Assembly: GCA_002413095.1 (NCBI GenBank)
Contig: DHWI01000062.1
Span: 1 to 6,211 of the forward strand
Direction: 5' to 3'
DNA from: Thermoleophilia bacterium UBA5186
Lineage (GTDB): Bacteria; Actinomycetota; Thermoleophilia; Gaiellales; Gaiellaceae
DNA length: 6,211 bases
Shown here piece by piece: positions 1 to 5,101 of this stretch. The translations under genes were made by a program, and so were the position numbers. Within the stretch, counting starts at the first letter, position 1. Every line of letters starts with the position of its first letter. Below the pieces are notes generated by a model that was not told the origin of the DNA, made no database searches, and saw only the letters and a list, made by a program, of their open reading frames with translations.

Positions 1-190
1 AGGCGCAGCAACCCTGCTGGTCAAGTGAGGCAGCCTCCCTCAGAACTGGATCGAAAAATGCAAACAGGCGGAAACGGGCGGAACGTCGGCGCAACCTGCC
101 AGGGTACCGGAAGGATGGGCTCTTGCGCAAGGGTCGCCCTGCGGCGACCGCTCTTGCGCTCGACCACTATAGCGAAGGGTGCGAAAACGC
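1..190. other. Intergenic stretch without a convincing gene
   Basis: I see no gene lying within this stretch. It contains a bulged hairpin at 125-159 and a 13-base motif at 87-99 that recurs at 1066-1078. On the minus strand a GGGAGG box (34-39) lies 9 bases before a TTG codon (22-24), and the eight codons left to the window edge are open. This could be the start of a further minus-strand gene outside the window, but eight codons cannot be tested. No tRNA or rRNA signature was recognised. Confidence 0.4.
125..159. repeat. Bulged inverted repeat (long hairpin)
   Basis: GCGCAAG (125-131) pairs with CTTGCGC (153-159). Directly inside, GGTCGCC (132-138) pairs with GGCGACC (143-149) around a CTGC loop. 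A three-base bulge (GCT, 150-152) separates the stems on one side. The 14 base pairs are perfect apart from the bulge. No T-run follows on either strand, so it is not a classic intrinsic terminator. It may be part of a structured leader for a gene beyond the left edge on the minus strand. Function unknown. Confidence 0.5.
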
Positions 191-216
191 GAAGGGCGCC
201 TGGTCAGGCGCCCTTC
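191..216 (-). terminator. Intrinsic terminator, distal of two, after the secreted-protein gene
   Basis: A perfect 12-base inverted repeat, with arms GAAGGGCGCCTG and CAGGCGCCCTTC separated by two bases, effectively forms a 10-11 bp GC-rich stem with a small loop. Read on the minus strand the stem is followed by GCGTTTTCGC, a short T-run. It lies about 50 bases past the stop of the minus-strand gene at 263-1003, as expected for its transcript end. Confidence 0.7.
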
Positions 217-230
217 GACAGTCGGTGAAA

Positions 231-250
231 GGCGCCGTGGCCGCGGCGCC
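231..250 (-). terminator. Possible proximal terminator hairpin
   Basis: GGCGCC at 231-236 and at 245-250 form a stem, and the whole 20-base element is almost palindromic. On the minus strand it is followed by TTTC. It starts 12 bases after the stop codon of the gene at 263-1003 and sits just before the stronger hairpin at 191-216, giving a tandem arrangement. The T-run is short, so activity is less sure. Confidence 0.4.
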
Positions 251-262
251 TAACCTGCTCGG

Positions 263-1003
263 CTAGCCCTTCCCGCCGCCGTGTCCCCCACCGTGTCCCC
301 CGTGGTCGCCGCCGCCCTGGCCGCCGCCACCATGGTCGCCGTGGCCGCCGCCGTTCCCGTGGTCGGACTGGCCTGAGCTGGCCTGTGCGCTCTGGTTGCT
401 GTTGGCGCTGGAGCTCGTCGCACCGGCGCTGCCCGCACCATGCGACTTCGAGCTCGACTTGCCCTTGCTCTTGCCCTTGCCTTTGCTCTTGCCCTTGTCG
501 TTGCCCTTGCCCTTCTCGTCGTGCTTGCCTTTCTTCTCTCCGTGCGCGGAGTCGCAGTCGTCGTCCTCGTCGTCGCCGGCACACGCGGTCGTGGTCGTCG
601 TCGTCCCGGTCGTGGTCGTCCCGGTCGTGGTCGTCCCGGTCGTCGTCGTCGTGGAGCACGTGCCGGCCGCGGACGGAGCGAAGTCACCGTGCTTCATGTG
701 CGCCGGAACGGCGTGCTCGCTCACCATGATCAGGACGAACGGATTCTTCTTCGAATGCGTTCGGTGGCAGAGGAGCACCTTGCCGGGCTTGCCGGTCGTG
801 GTGGTCGTCGTCGTGGTCGTGGTGGTCGTCCCGGTCGTCGTCGTGCCGGTCGTCGTGGTCGTGCCGGTCGTCGTCGTCGTGGAGCCTGTTGTCGTGCCCT
901 GTAGCTGCGCGTCGCTGCGCAGCGTCCCATGTGTGCTCGCGACTGCGATCGACGTCGCGAACCCGGCGACGAGGAGCGCGAGTAGGAGTGCTTTTGGTTT
1001 CAT
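263..1003 (-). CDS. Secreted Thr-tract protein with CH...HxxHGD...C motif and Lys/Gly/His-rich tail
   Basis: The 246-residue product is modular. Residues 1-22 are a signal peptide (MKPK, then a hydrophobic stretch ending AVA before Ser23). Residues 37-70 are a threonine tract in TTTTG units. Residues 75-116 are a small conserved-looking module with C79-H80, H102, H105-G106-D107 and C116. Residues 117-139 are a second Thr tract. C141 and C150 flank an acidic run. Residues 155-187 are Lys/Gly/Ser-rich, and 215-246 are Gly/His-rich. I recognise the CH...AHxxHGD pattern from many short modules of exported bacterial proteins, but can name no function. The His/Cys content could bind metal, and the Thr tracts could be O-glycosylated; both are inference. 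The ATG at 1003 was chosen because GGAGG (1016-1020) lies 12 bases upstream and the signal peptide starts there. A longer reading from 1051 would put 16 polar residues before it. Two terminator-like hairpins follow. Confidence 0.8.
   Translation of the reverse strand: MKPKALLLALLVAGFATSIAVASTHGTLRSDAQLQGTTTGSTTTTTGTTTTTGTTTTGTTTTTTTTTTTTGKPGKVLLCHRTHSKKNPFVLIMVSEHAVPAHMKHGDFAPSAAGTCSTTTTTGTTTTGTTTTGTTTTTTACAGDDEDDDCDSAHGEKKGKHDEKGKGNDKGKSKGKGKSKGKSSSKSHGAGSAGATSSSANSNQSAQASSGQSDHGNGGGHGDHGGGGQGGGDHGGHGGGHGGGKG
587..655 (-). repeat. Simple-sequence Thr tract 2 (15-base TTTTG coding unit)
   Basis: A 15-base unit, on the plus strand cccggtcgtggtcgt, recurs here with small changes. It encodes the threonine/glycine run at residues 117-139 of the secreted protein. 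It is degenerate in the same way as the tract at 794-895, so the two can misalign during replication or recombination, and tract length is likely variable. Confidence 0.8.
794..895 (-). repeat. Simple-sequence Thr tract 1
   Basis: A GTC/GGT/CGT-type low-complexity repeat encodes residues 37-70 of the secreted protein: TTTG, TTTTTG and TTTTG units, then an uninterrupted run of 12 threonines. It links the mature N-terminus to the cysteine/histidine module and is probably a flexible spacer. Confidence 0.8.
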
Positions 1004-1131
1004 GATGGCGGCTTTCCTCCAGAGGGCTTGCGGTTTCGGGCGGTTACTCACTAGATGCCGCCGAACGGCGCAACCTGCGGTGTCCTGCCGGAAAGTCCCT
1101 GGAAAGGGTGAGAAGGCGGGTCTTTCTCTAA
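1004..1131 (-). promoter_or_regulatory. 5' leader of the secreted-protein gene with imperfect hairpin
   Basis: This gap lies between the stop of the 166-residue gene and the start of the secreted-protein gene. An imperfect inverted repeat spans 1028-1073. TTGCG (1028-1032) pairs with CGCAA (1069-1073), and TTCGGGCGG (1035-1043) pairs with CCGCCGAA (1058-1065) with one bulged base. The loop is 1044-1057. In the mRNA this hairpin ends 7 bases before the GGAGG ribosome site (1016-1020), so it could affect translation. I could not assign -35/-10 boxes. No terminator of the upstream gene is obvious, so read-through is possible. Confidence 0.45.
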
Positions 1132-1632
1132 CTAAGCGGGTTCGTTCGGATCCTCGTCCGCGGCCAGCTCGATCGAGCCAGTCAAGGCCTGCTCGAAGTG
1201 CTTGTGCTGGATCGGCGTGACCCAGCCGACGAGCTCCTCGAGGCCGTCGACCCCTGCGCGCTCGTTCATCTTCCCGACGATCGACCAGTGACCGACCTCG
1301 CCGGCCTCCGCCATCGTCAGGAACTCGAACCCCTCGAGGGCGTCCGCGTCGTCGCCCAGGTAGGTCGACATCATCTCGGTGGCCTCCTGCTTGGTCTCGC
1401 GGGCCTTCTCGAGGATCGCGGTCTTCTTCCCGTCGAGGTTTCCCGCGAGCTCGGTCGTGCGCTCCTCGGTCTCGCGCGCCTCCTCGTCCATGCGCTCGAG
1501 CGTCCGGCGCAGGTCGTCGTGTCCGCCTTCGGCCTCGACGAGCTTGCCGACCTTCTCGGTCGCACCCTGGGCGGCCATCGCGAGGCCCAGTACCTCGCCG
1601 ATCTTGCTCTCCAGCGCAGTCAAATCTGCCAT
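1132..1632 (-). CDS. Helical acidic protein of unknown function, possibly ferritin-like
   Basis: This 166-residue soluble protein has no signal peptide or membrane segment. Residues 1-90 are strongly charged and heptad-like (ESKIGEVL, then a run of E/R/K/T to about 90), which suggests long helices or a coiled coil. Residues 100-150 are more conserved-looking, with E109, E112-x-x-H115-W116, then P140 and H143-x-H145-x-E147. An ExxH plus a later His/Glu cluster on helices recalls four-helix ferritin-like diiron proteins, but the expected full ligand set is not clear, so I do not name a family. The ATG at 1632 has an excellent GAGGAGG site at 1640-1646, 7 bases upstream. That site lies in a hairpin (1637-1665). 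The gene is in the same orientation as the secreted-protein gene 128 bases downstream. The base composition and codon pattern look like an ordinary gene. Confidence 0.8.
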   Translation of the reverse strand: MADLTALESKIGEVLGLAMAAQGATEKVGKLVEAEGGHDDLRRTLERMDEEARETEERTTELAGNLDGKKTAILEKARETKQEATEMMSTYLGDDADALEGFEFLTMAEAGEVGHWSIVGKMNERAGVDGLEELVGWVTPIQHKHFEQALTGSIELAADEDPNEPA

Positions 1633-1636
1633 CTCA

Positions 1637-1665
1637 GCCCCTCCTCGTGGTTGCTTTGGAGGGGC
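1637..1665 (-). promoter_or_regulatory. Hairpin that sequesters the ribosome site of the 166-residue gene
   Basis: GCCCCTCC (1637-1644) and GGAGGGGC (1658-1665) are perfect 8-base complements around a 13-base loop. In the minus-strand mRNA the second arm contains most of the GAGGAGG Shine-Dalgarno box, 7 bases before the ATG, so folding would block initiation. Such a hairpin could act as a translational switch, opened by temperature, a protein or a small RNA. On the plus strand the same repeat is followed by TTTTG and could instead act as a plus-strand terminator. Confidence 0.5.
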
Positions 1666-1715
1666 TTTTGTCCCGCGCTGGGCGAACCAAACGCGGGCCA
1701 GTGCGCCTGGGTAGC

Positions 1716-2021
1716 CTACGAGGTCGTCGTCGTGGTCGCGGTCGTCGTGGTCTGGGTCGTGCCGGTGGTGCTCGTCGTCGTCGTGCTGCCGAGATTGGTC
1801 GTGGGGCAGCCGCCGGACGCGGGCATCGGCAGATCGCCGTGCTTCAGGTGCACCTTTGATCGCCTGGTCTTCTGCTCACGGGCGTTCGTGAGGACGACGT
1901 CGAACGTCGTCTGCTCTTCTGCGGCGACGCCGTCGCCACCTGTGGCAGCGACCCCCGGCGCGGCGACCGCGACCAGCGCTGCGGCCGTGATGCCCCGGGG
2001 AGCGCGAACAGGCGCCGTCGT
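1716..2021 (-). pseudogene. Chimeric gene remnant: rplL hinge fused to HGD/Thr-tail module
   Basis: The frame is open for about 101 residues. From GITAAA onward the first half follows L7/L12 residues 33-80 (compare [14 protein letters not shown] and [12 protein letters not shown] with ITAAALVAVAAPGV and [12 protein letters not shown]). At Lys-Val it switches to HLKHGDLPMPASGGC and a threonine tail, like residues 102-139 of the secreted protein at 263-1003. The CH half of that module and a normal signal peptide are missing. No ATG, GTG or TTG lies close upstream in frame. However, GAGGAG (2029-2034) stands 7 bases before ACG (2019-2021), and translation from there gives a TAPVRAPR basic start followed by a hydrophobic Ala/Val stretch that looks like a signal peptide. 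Either a lost ATG (pseudogene) or a rare ACG start fits. It diverges from the glycosyltransferase gene at 2079. Confidence 0.6.
1852..1996 (-). repeat. Diverged partial duplication of rplL (matches about 4855-5002)
   Basis: Aligned by eye against rplL, this stretch shows about 20 substitutions in roughly 146 aligned bases, or about 86% identity, plus one three-base deletion and two single-base indels. The first 50 bases past the junction, with GGCGTTCGTGAGGACGACG in both copies, carry only three substitutions. Both copies lie on the minus strand. Similarity ends abruptly at the GCCCC after TGAT on one side and at ACCTT on the other. Confidence 0.85.
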
Positions 2022-2078
2022 TCGAGATCTCCTCTGAACGGGGGACAGTCCCGTCGCGCGGGACTTAGGATCCTCGCG
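2022..2078 (+). promoter_or_regulatory. Short divergent intergenic region and ribosome site of the glycosyltransferase
   Basis: GTCCCG (2048-2053) and CGGGAC (2059-2064) can form a hairpin. GGGAC (2042-2046) can pair with GTCCC (2048-2052) instead, so two folds compete. AGGA (2067-2070) is the likely, modest ribosome site, 8 bases before the GTG at 2079. No clear promoter boxes were seen. Confidence 0.35.
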
Positions 2079-3011
2079 GTGCAAACAGAGCTTGCTTGCG
2101 CGGTCCTCAGCTACCGCGATGAACCGGCGCTGATCGCGGCGGTTCGCTCGCTCCTCGAGCAGGAAGAAGAGGTCGAGCTCGTCGTCGTCAACTCCGGCGG
2201 CGGAGATCCCGCCGGTCGCTTGCAGGCTGACGGTGTGGACGTCCCTGTCGTGAACGTTCCAGAGCGCCTCTATCCGGGTGGCGCTCGAAACGTTGGGATC
2301 GACGCGACCACGGCGCCATATCTCGCGTTCCTCGCCGCAGACTGCATTGCTGAGCCGGGGTGGGTCGCAGGGCGCCTCCGCGATCACCGCGGCGGCGCGG
2401 TCGCCGTCGCGAGCACGCTCACGAACGCCTATCGCGACAGCCGCGCCGCCTGCGCGTCGTACCTGCTCTTGCACAACCGGCTCGTCACCGCCGACTCCAC
2501 CGTTCCGCGCGCCCTCTACGGGCTGTCCTACGACCGGCGCCTCTTTGCTCTGTACGGGCGGTTCGCAGAAGACCTGCGCTCCGGCGAGGACACCGAGTTC
2601 AACGCGCGGTTCATGGCCGCGTATCCGATCGTCAAGGCGCCCGACGTGCGCACTGCACACCGGTATCCGACGACCCCTGCTGCGATGTTCCGGGATGCGT
2701 TTCGGCGCGGGCGCCTCCAGGCGACGATGCTCGGGCGGATCGATGGCCGGGCGCGACCGCGCAGCTTCCTCGTCACGGCTCGTGCAGTTCTGAACGTCCC
2801 ACACGCGCTCCAGTTCGCATGGAACGCGCCAAACGGGTCGCGGTCGAGGCACCTTGGCGCCTGGCCTCTCATCGCCGCCGGGGGCGCGGCCTACGCTGCC
2901 GGCGCGCTCACGACGGTGCTCCGCCCGTATCCGACGGGGCCGATGCCGTCGTCCGGGCGATCCAGAACGCCGCCGGATGGTGGTCCCGGCGGCTTCGCAG
3001 GCTCGGGATGA
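2079..3011 (+). CDS. GT2-family glycosyltransferase (GT-A fold)
   Basis: The 310-residue product probably transfers a sugar from a nucleotide-sugar donor to a surface glycan or lipid-linked acceptor; the substrate is unknown. Visible GT2 features are the first strand ACAVLSYRDEPAL (6-18), VELVVVNSGGGD (32-43), the donor-site PGGARNVGID (66-75), LAADC at 85-89 where the DxD-type metal site is expected, and GEDTEF (169-174) as the acceptor/catalytic region. The metal site is unusual, with only one Asp (D88) where families usually show two or three. A hydrophobic stretch at 251-270 may be a membrane anchor. The GTG start at 2079 fits because the first beta strand begins at once. The last 28 residues are Pro/Gly/Ser-rich and overlap the convergent methyltransferase by 104 bases, so the tail may be a late extension. 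It is the only gene confidently read on the plus strand here. Confidence 0.82.
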   Translation: MQTELACAVLSYRDEPALIAAVRSLLEQEEEVELVVVNSGGGDPAGRLQADGVDVPVVNVPERLYPGGARNVGIDATTAPYLAFLAADCIAEPGWVAGRLRDHRGGAVAVASTLTNAYRDSRAACASYLLLHNRLVTADSTVPRALYGLSYDRRLFALYGRFAEDLRSGEDTEFNARFMAAYPIVKAPDVRTAHRYPTTPAAMFRDAFRRGRLQATMLGRIDGRARPRSFLVTARAVLNVPHALQFAWNAPNGSRSRHLGAWPLIAAGGAAYAAGALTTVLRPYPTGPMPSSGRSRTPPDGGPGGFAGSG

Positions 3012-3837
3012 GCTCGCAGACTCGCTCGCGATGCGCGCGCACGACGGCGTGGGCCGCGAACACGATCTCGTACGCGGGGTTGCCGATCAAGAACGCGTGG
3101 AGGAGGTAGTGCTCCGCCAGGTACGTCCCGCGCTCGTACCACGCCCGCGGGTACTCGTACGGCAGGAAGATGTCATGGAAGTGGACGACGACTCCCGGTC
3201 GTAGACGGGGAAGGACCTCGAGCACGAGGAAGTTGACGTCGCTCCCGAGCTTGACCGTGTGGGAGCTGTCCACGAAGAGCACGTCGCCGCGGCCGAGCTC
3301 GAGAAAGCGCTCGAGCGGCAGTTGCTCCGCGGCCGTAGGCAAGACTCGGTCGAGGCCGTCGGGAGGCGGCCAGAGCGGGAGCCGCGGCTCCGGGTCGACA
3401 GCCGTGACCTCGGAAGCCTTTCCCTGCTGCCGGTTGCGAACCGACGCAGCCGCCGTGACGAGCGTGGAGTAGCCCGAGCCGATCTCGAGGACCCGTCGCG
3501 GCTTGAGGTGCCGGATCATCGCGTACAGCACCTCAGCGTCGACCGCCTGGTAGTAGCCGTTCCACAGATGGAAGCCACCCTCGGCGTCACGCGTTTCCGG
3601 CGGGTGGAACTCGCCGAGGTAGGGTCCGAGCTCGGTCTCGAGGAACCGGAGCTGGGCTGCTGTGTCGAGCGAGACCCCGACGAGCGACGCAGGCCGAGTC
3701 CAGATCGGATCGTCGGCATGCGGCACGTCCGGGACGGGGCCGTAGAAATCGCGGCGGACGAGATCGTGGCCGACCATCGGAGCGAGGCGCCGAAGCGCTG
3801 CGACCGCCGCGCTCCTCGCCCGGGCGCGGGGCCTCAT
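2908..3837 (-). CDS. Class I SAM-dependent methyltransferase
   Basis: The 309-residue product is probably a small-molecule or sugar methyltransferase. The SAM-binding motif I is VLEIGSGYST (116-125), with an acidic end of strand 2 at VDPEP (147-151). LFVDSSH (187-193) and HFHDIFLP (219-226) match later motifs common in the Methyltransf_24-like group, whose His/Asp residues can hold a metal. An N-terminal segment of about 100 residues, with FHLWNGYYQAVDAEVLY before motif I, is typical of companions of glycosyltransferases. The start is the ATG at 3837, which overlaps the upstream stop as ATGA and implies translational coupling. A GTG three codons earlier (3846) is less likely. The core appears to end near AAFWIARTT. 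The last dozen residues (ASAPSDTGGAPS) are low-complexity and lie in the overlap with the convergent glycosyltransferase gene. Confidence 0.85.
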   Translation of the reverse strand: MRPRARARSAAVAALRRLAPMVGHDLVRRDFYGPVPDVPHADDPIWTRPASLVGVSLDTAAQLRFLETELGPYLGEFHPPETRDAEGGFHLWNGYYQAVDAEVLYAMIRHLKPRRVLEIGSGYSTLVTAAASVRNRQQGKASEVTAVDPEPRLPLWPPPDGLDRVLPTAAEQLPLERFLELGRGDVLFVDSSHTVKLGSDVNFLVLEVLPRLRPGVVVHFHDIFLPYEYPRAWYERGTYLAEHYLLHAFLIGNPAYEIVFAAHAVVRAHRERVCELIPSLRSRRDHHPAAFWIARTTASAPSDTGGAPS

Positions 3838-4601
3838 TCGAGCCACCGGCGCCGGTGCGGGACGCGCGCGAGACGAAGGCGCCGCTCGTCCGTCAGATAC
3901 GCGTAGCCGATCGACTGCCAGCGTGCGTCCGGGTCCGCGAGTTCGTAGCGCGCGCGTCGTGCCTCGCGGTCGACCGGCGTGAGCATCCCGAGGTGGTAGA
4001 TGAACAAGTCGGCAAGCCTGTGCGGCCTCGCCTGGAGGGGCGCCTTGATCCCGTGCAGCAACGCCGTGTCGAACTCGTGGTCGGGACGCAGCCGAAACAG
4101 CCGCGGTGTGTTCTTCCGGCCCCAGATCCCGTCGGCCCGGAAGCGATCCGGGCCGTCCCAGAGCTCGCGGAATCGGACCGCGAATGCAGAGCAGCCGACG
4201 AGGCGCCCACGGCGGATGATCCGTTCCGCCCGCGCGCGGAAGTCGCGCTCGAGCCGCTCATCGGCGTCGATGCAGAGCGCCCACTCGGCTCCGTGTCCTC
4301 GCGCCGCCTCGACGAGCGCGCGGTGGTTCCCCATCTCGTCCCACTCCGGACGATCGGCGGGAACGCTGAGGAGCTCCACGACCTCCGGCCGTTCGGCAAG
4401 GAAGTCGCCGGACCCGTCGCGGGACCCGTCGTCGAGCGCGACGATGGCTTCGACGTGCGGCGCGACGTTCGCGACGAAGCCGGGTAGGAGGGGCATCTCG
4501 TTGCGGACCGCGACAAGCGCGAACAGCCGAGGCTTCGACCGCGACGGGAGACTCGGCCGGCACGAGGGAATCGGCAGCAGCCGAATGCGCGGAAGCGCCA
4601 C
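3834..4601 (-). CDS. GT2-family glycosyltransferase
   Basis: From the proposed start the product has 255 residues. It carries the GT2 opening FALVAVRNEM (27-36), DDGSRDGSGDF (57-67) for nucleotide binding, and the metal-binding stretch CIDADERLERDF (110-121). It resembles WaaE-like or Glyco_tranf_2_4-type enzymes that add sugars to lipopolysaccharide-like or other surface glycans. This is a family-level call; donor and acceptor are unknown. The start is uncertain. The frame stays open to 4685, but that would begin inside the rplL terminator (4657-4683). GTG at 4601 is the first usual start after the terminator, though it lacks a good ribosome site; GGAGGG (4635-4640) lies 33 bases upstream. 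The gene ends in an ATGA overlap with the methyltransferase, so the two form an operon placed right behind rplL. Confidence 0.8.
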   Translation of the reverse strand: MALPRIRLLPIPSCRPSLPSRSKPRLFALVAVRNEMPLLPGFVANVAPHVEAIVALDDGSRDGSGDFLAERPEVVELLSVPADRPEWDEMGNHRALVEAARGHGAEWALCIDADERLERDFRARAERIIRRGRLVGCSAFAVRFRELWDGPDRFRADGIWGRKNTPRLFRLRPDHEFDTALLHGIKAPLQARPHRLADLFIYHLGMLTPVDREARRARYELADPDARWQSIGYAYLTDERRLRLARVPHRRRWLE

Positions 4602-4656
4602 GCGGACATTCTGGCCGTACGAGAAGCGCGCCGTCCCTCCATGCGACCCAGAAACG

Positions 4657-4683
4657 GCGAGGGCCGCTCGCAGCGGCCCTCGC
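4657..4683 (-). terminator. Intrinsic terminator of the rplJ-rplL transcript
   Basis: GCGAGGGCCGCT (4657-4668) and AGCGGCCCTCGC (4672-4683) are perfect 12-base complements with a three-base loop. On the minus strand the stem is followed by CGTTTC. It begins 20 bases after the rplL stop. The T-run is short but the stem is very strong, as in many GC-rich genomes. It separates the ribosomal operon from the glycosyltransferase genes and argues that these have their own promoter or depend on read-through. Confidence 0.75.
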
Positions 4684-4703
4684 AACGTCTCGGGCGAACG
4701 GGT

Positions 4704-5096
4704 CTATTTGATCTCGACCTCGGCGCCCGCCTCTTCGAGCTGGGCCTTGATCGAGTCGGCCTCTTCGCGGGCCACGCCCTCCTTGACGGACTTCGGCGCG
4801 CCGTCAACGAGATCCTTGGCCTCCTTGAGGCCCAGGCCGGTGATCGCCCGGACGACCTTGATCGCCTGGATCTTCTGCTGACCGGCGTTCGTGAGGACGA
4901 CGTCGAACGCCGTCTGCTCTTCAGCAGCACCGCCCGCGTCGCCGCCCGCGGCGGCTCCGCCCGGGGCCGCGACCGCGACCGGCGCGGCTGCGGTGATGCC
5001 CCACTCGTCTTCGATCTTCTTCTTCAGCTCGACGAGGTCGAGGACAGACATCTTCCCCAGCTCGTCGAACACCTTGTCGGTTGCACTTGCAGCCAT
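4704..5096 (-). CDS. rplL: Ribosomal protein L7/L12 (bL12)
   Basis: The 130-residue product is a full-length bL12, the stalk protein that recruits translation factors to the ribosome and binds L10 as dimers. Residues 1-32 form the dimerisation domain ([19 protein letters not shown]), 33-58 an Ala/Gly/Pro hinge ([14 protein letters not shown] and following), and 60-130 the C-terminal factor-binding domain with [20 protein letters not shown] and the ending AGAEVEIK. The ATG at 5096 is preceded by GAGGAGG, which overlaps the last codons of rplJ, with a 5-base gap between the genes. A diverged partial copy of its hinge and early C-terminal domain lies at 1852-1996. Confidence 0.97.
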   Translation of the reverse strand: MAASATDKVFDELGKMSVLDLVELKKKIEDEWGITAAAPVAVAAPGGAAAGGDAGGAAEEQTAFDVVLTNAGQQKIQAIKVVRAITGLGLKEAKDLVDGAPKSVKEGVAREEADSIKAQLEEAGAEVEIK

Positions 5097-5101
5097 CTTC
5101 T

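Noticed and set aside
50..125. Possible c-di-GMP class I (GEMM) riboswitch on the plus strand
   Set aside because: GCAAAC, GGAAAC, CGCAA and ACCGGAAGGATGG resemble parts of the consensus, but the GNRA-capped stem does not pair well and no plus-strand gene follows. A covariance search would settle it.
587..895. CRISPR-like regular repeats
   Set aside because: The units are short, degenerate, contiguous and in coding frame for TTTTG. There are no spacers.
396..1220. Long plus-strand open frame with valine tracts
   Set aside because: It is the antisense of the Thr-tract coding repeats. It has no convincing ribosome site or domain, while the minus-strand frame has a signal peptide and a good Shine-Dalgarno box.
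1672..1697. CCCGCG/CGCGGG inverted repeat after the chimera
   Set aside because: The stem is only 6 bp with a 14-base loop, and no T-run follows on the minus strand (ACAAAAG follows instead), so it is not a credible terminator.
1716..2852. A 378-residue open frame on the minus strand
   Set aside because: Only the last 101 residues have recognisable content. The rest is antisense to the clear GT2 gene at 2079-3011 and is a GC-rich shadow frame.
3838..3846. GTG start of the methyltransferase three codons earlier
   Set aside because: The ATG at 3837 forms a classic ATGA overlap with the upstream stop and is preferred, though the GTG cannot be excluded.
4602..4685. Upstream start of the second glycosyltransferase at 4685
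   Set aside because: It would place the first codons inside the rplL terminator hairpin, and the added residues have no family similarity.
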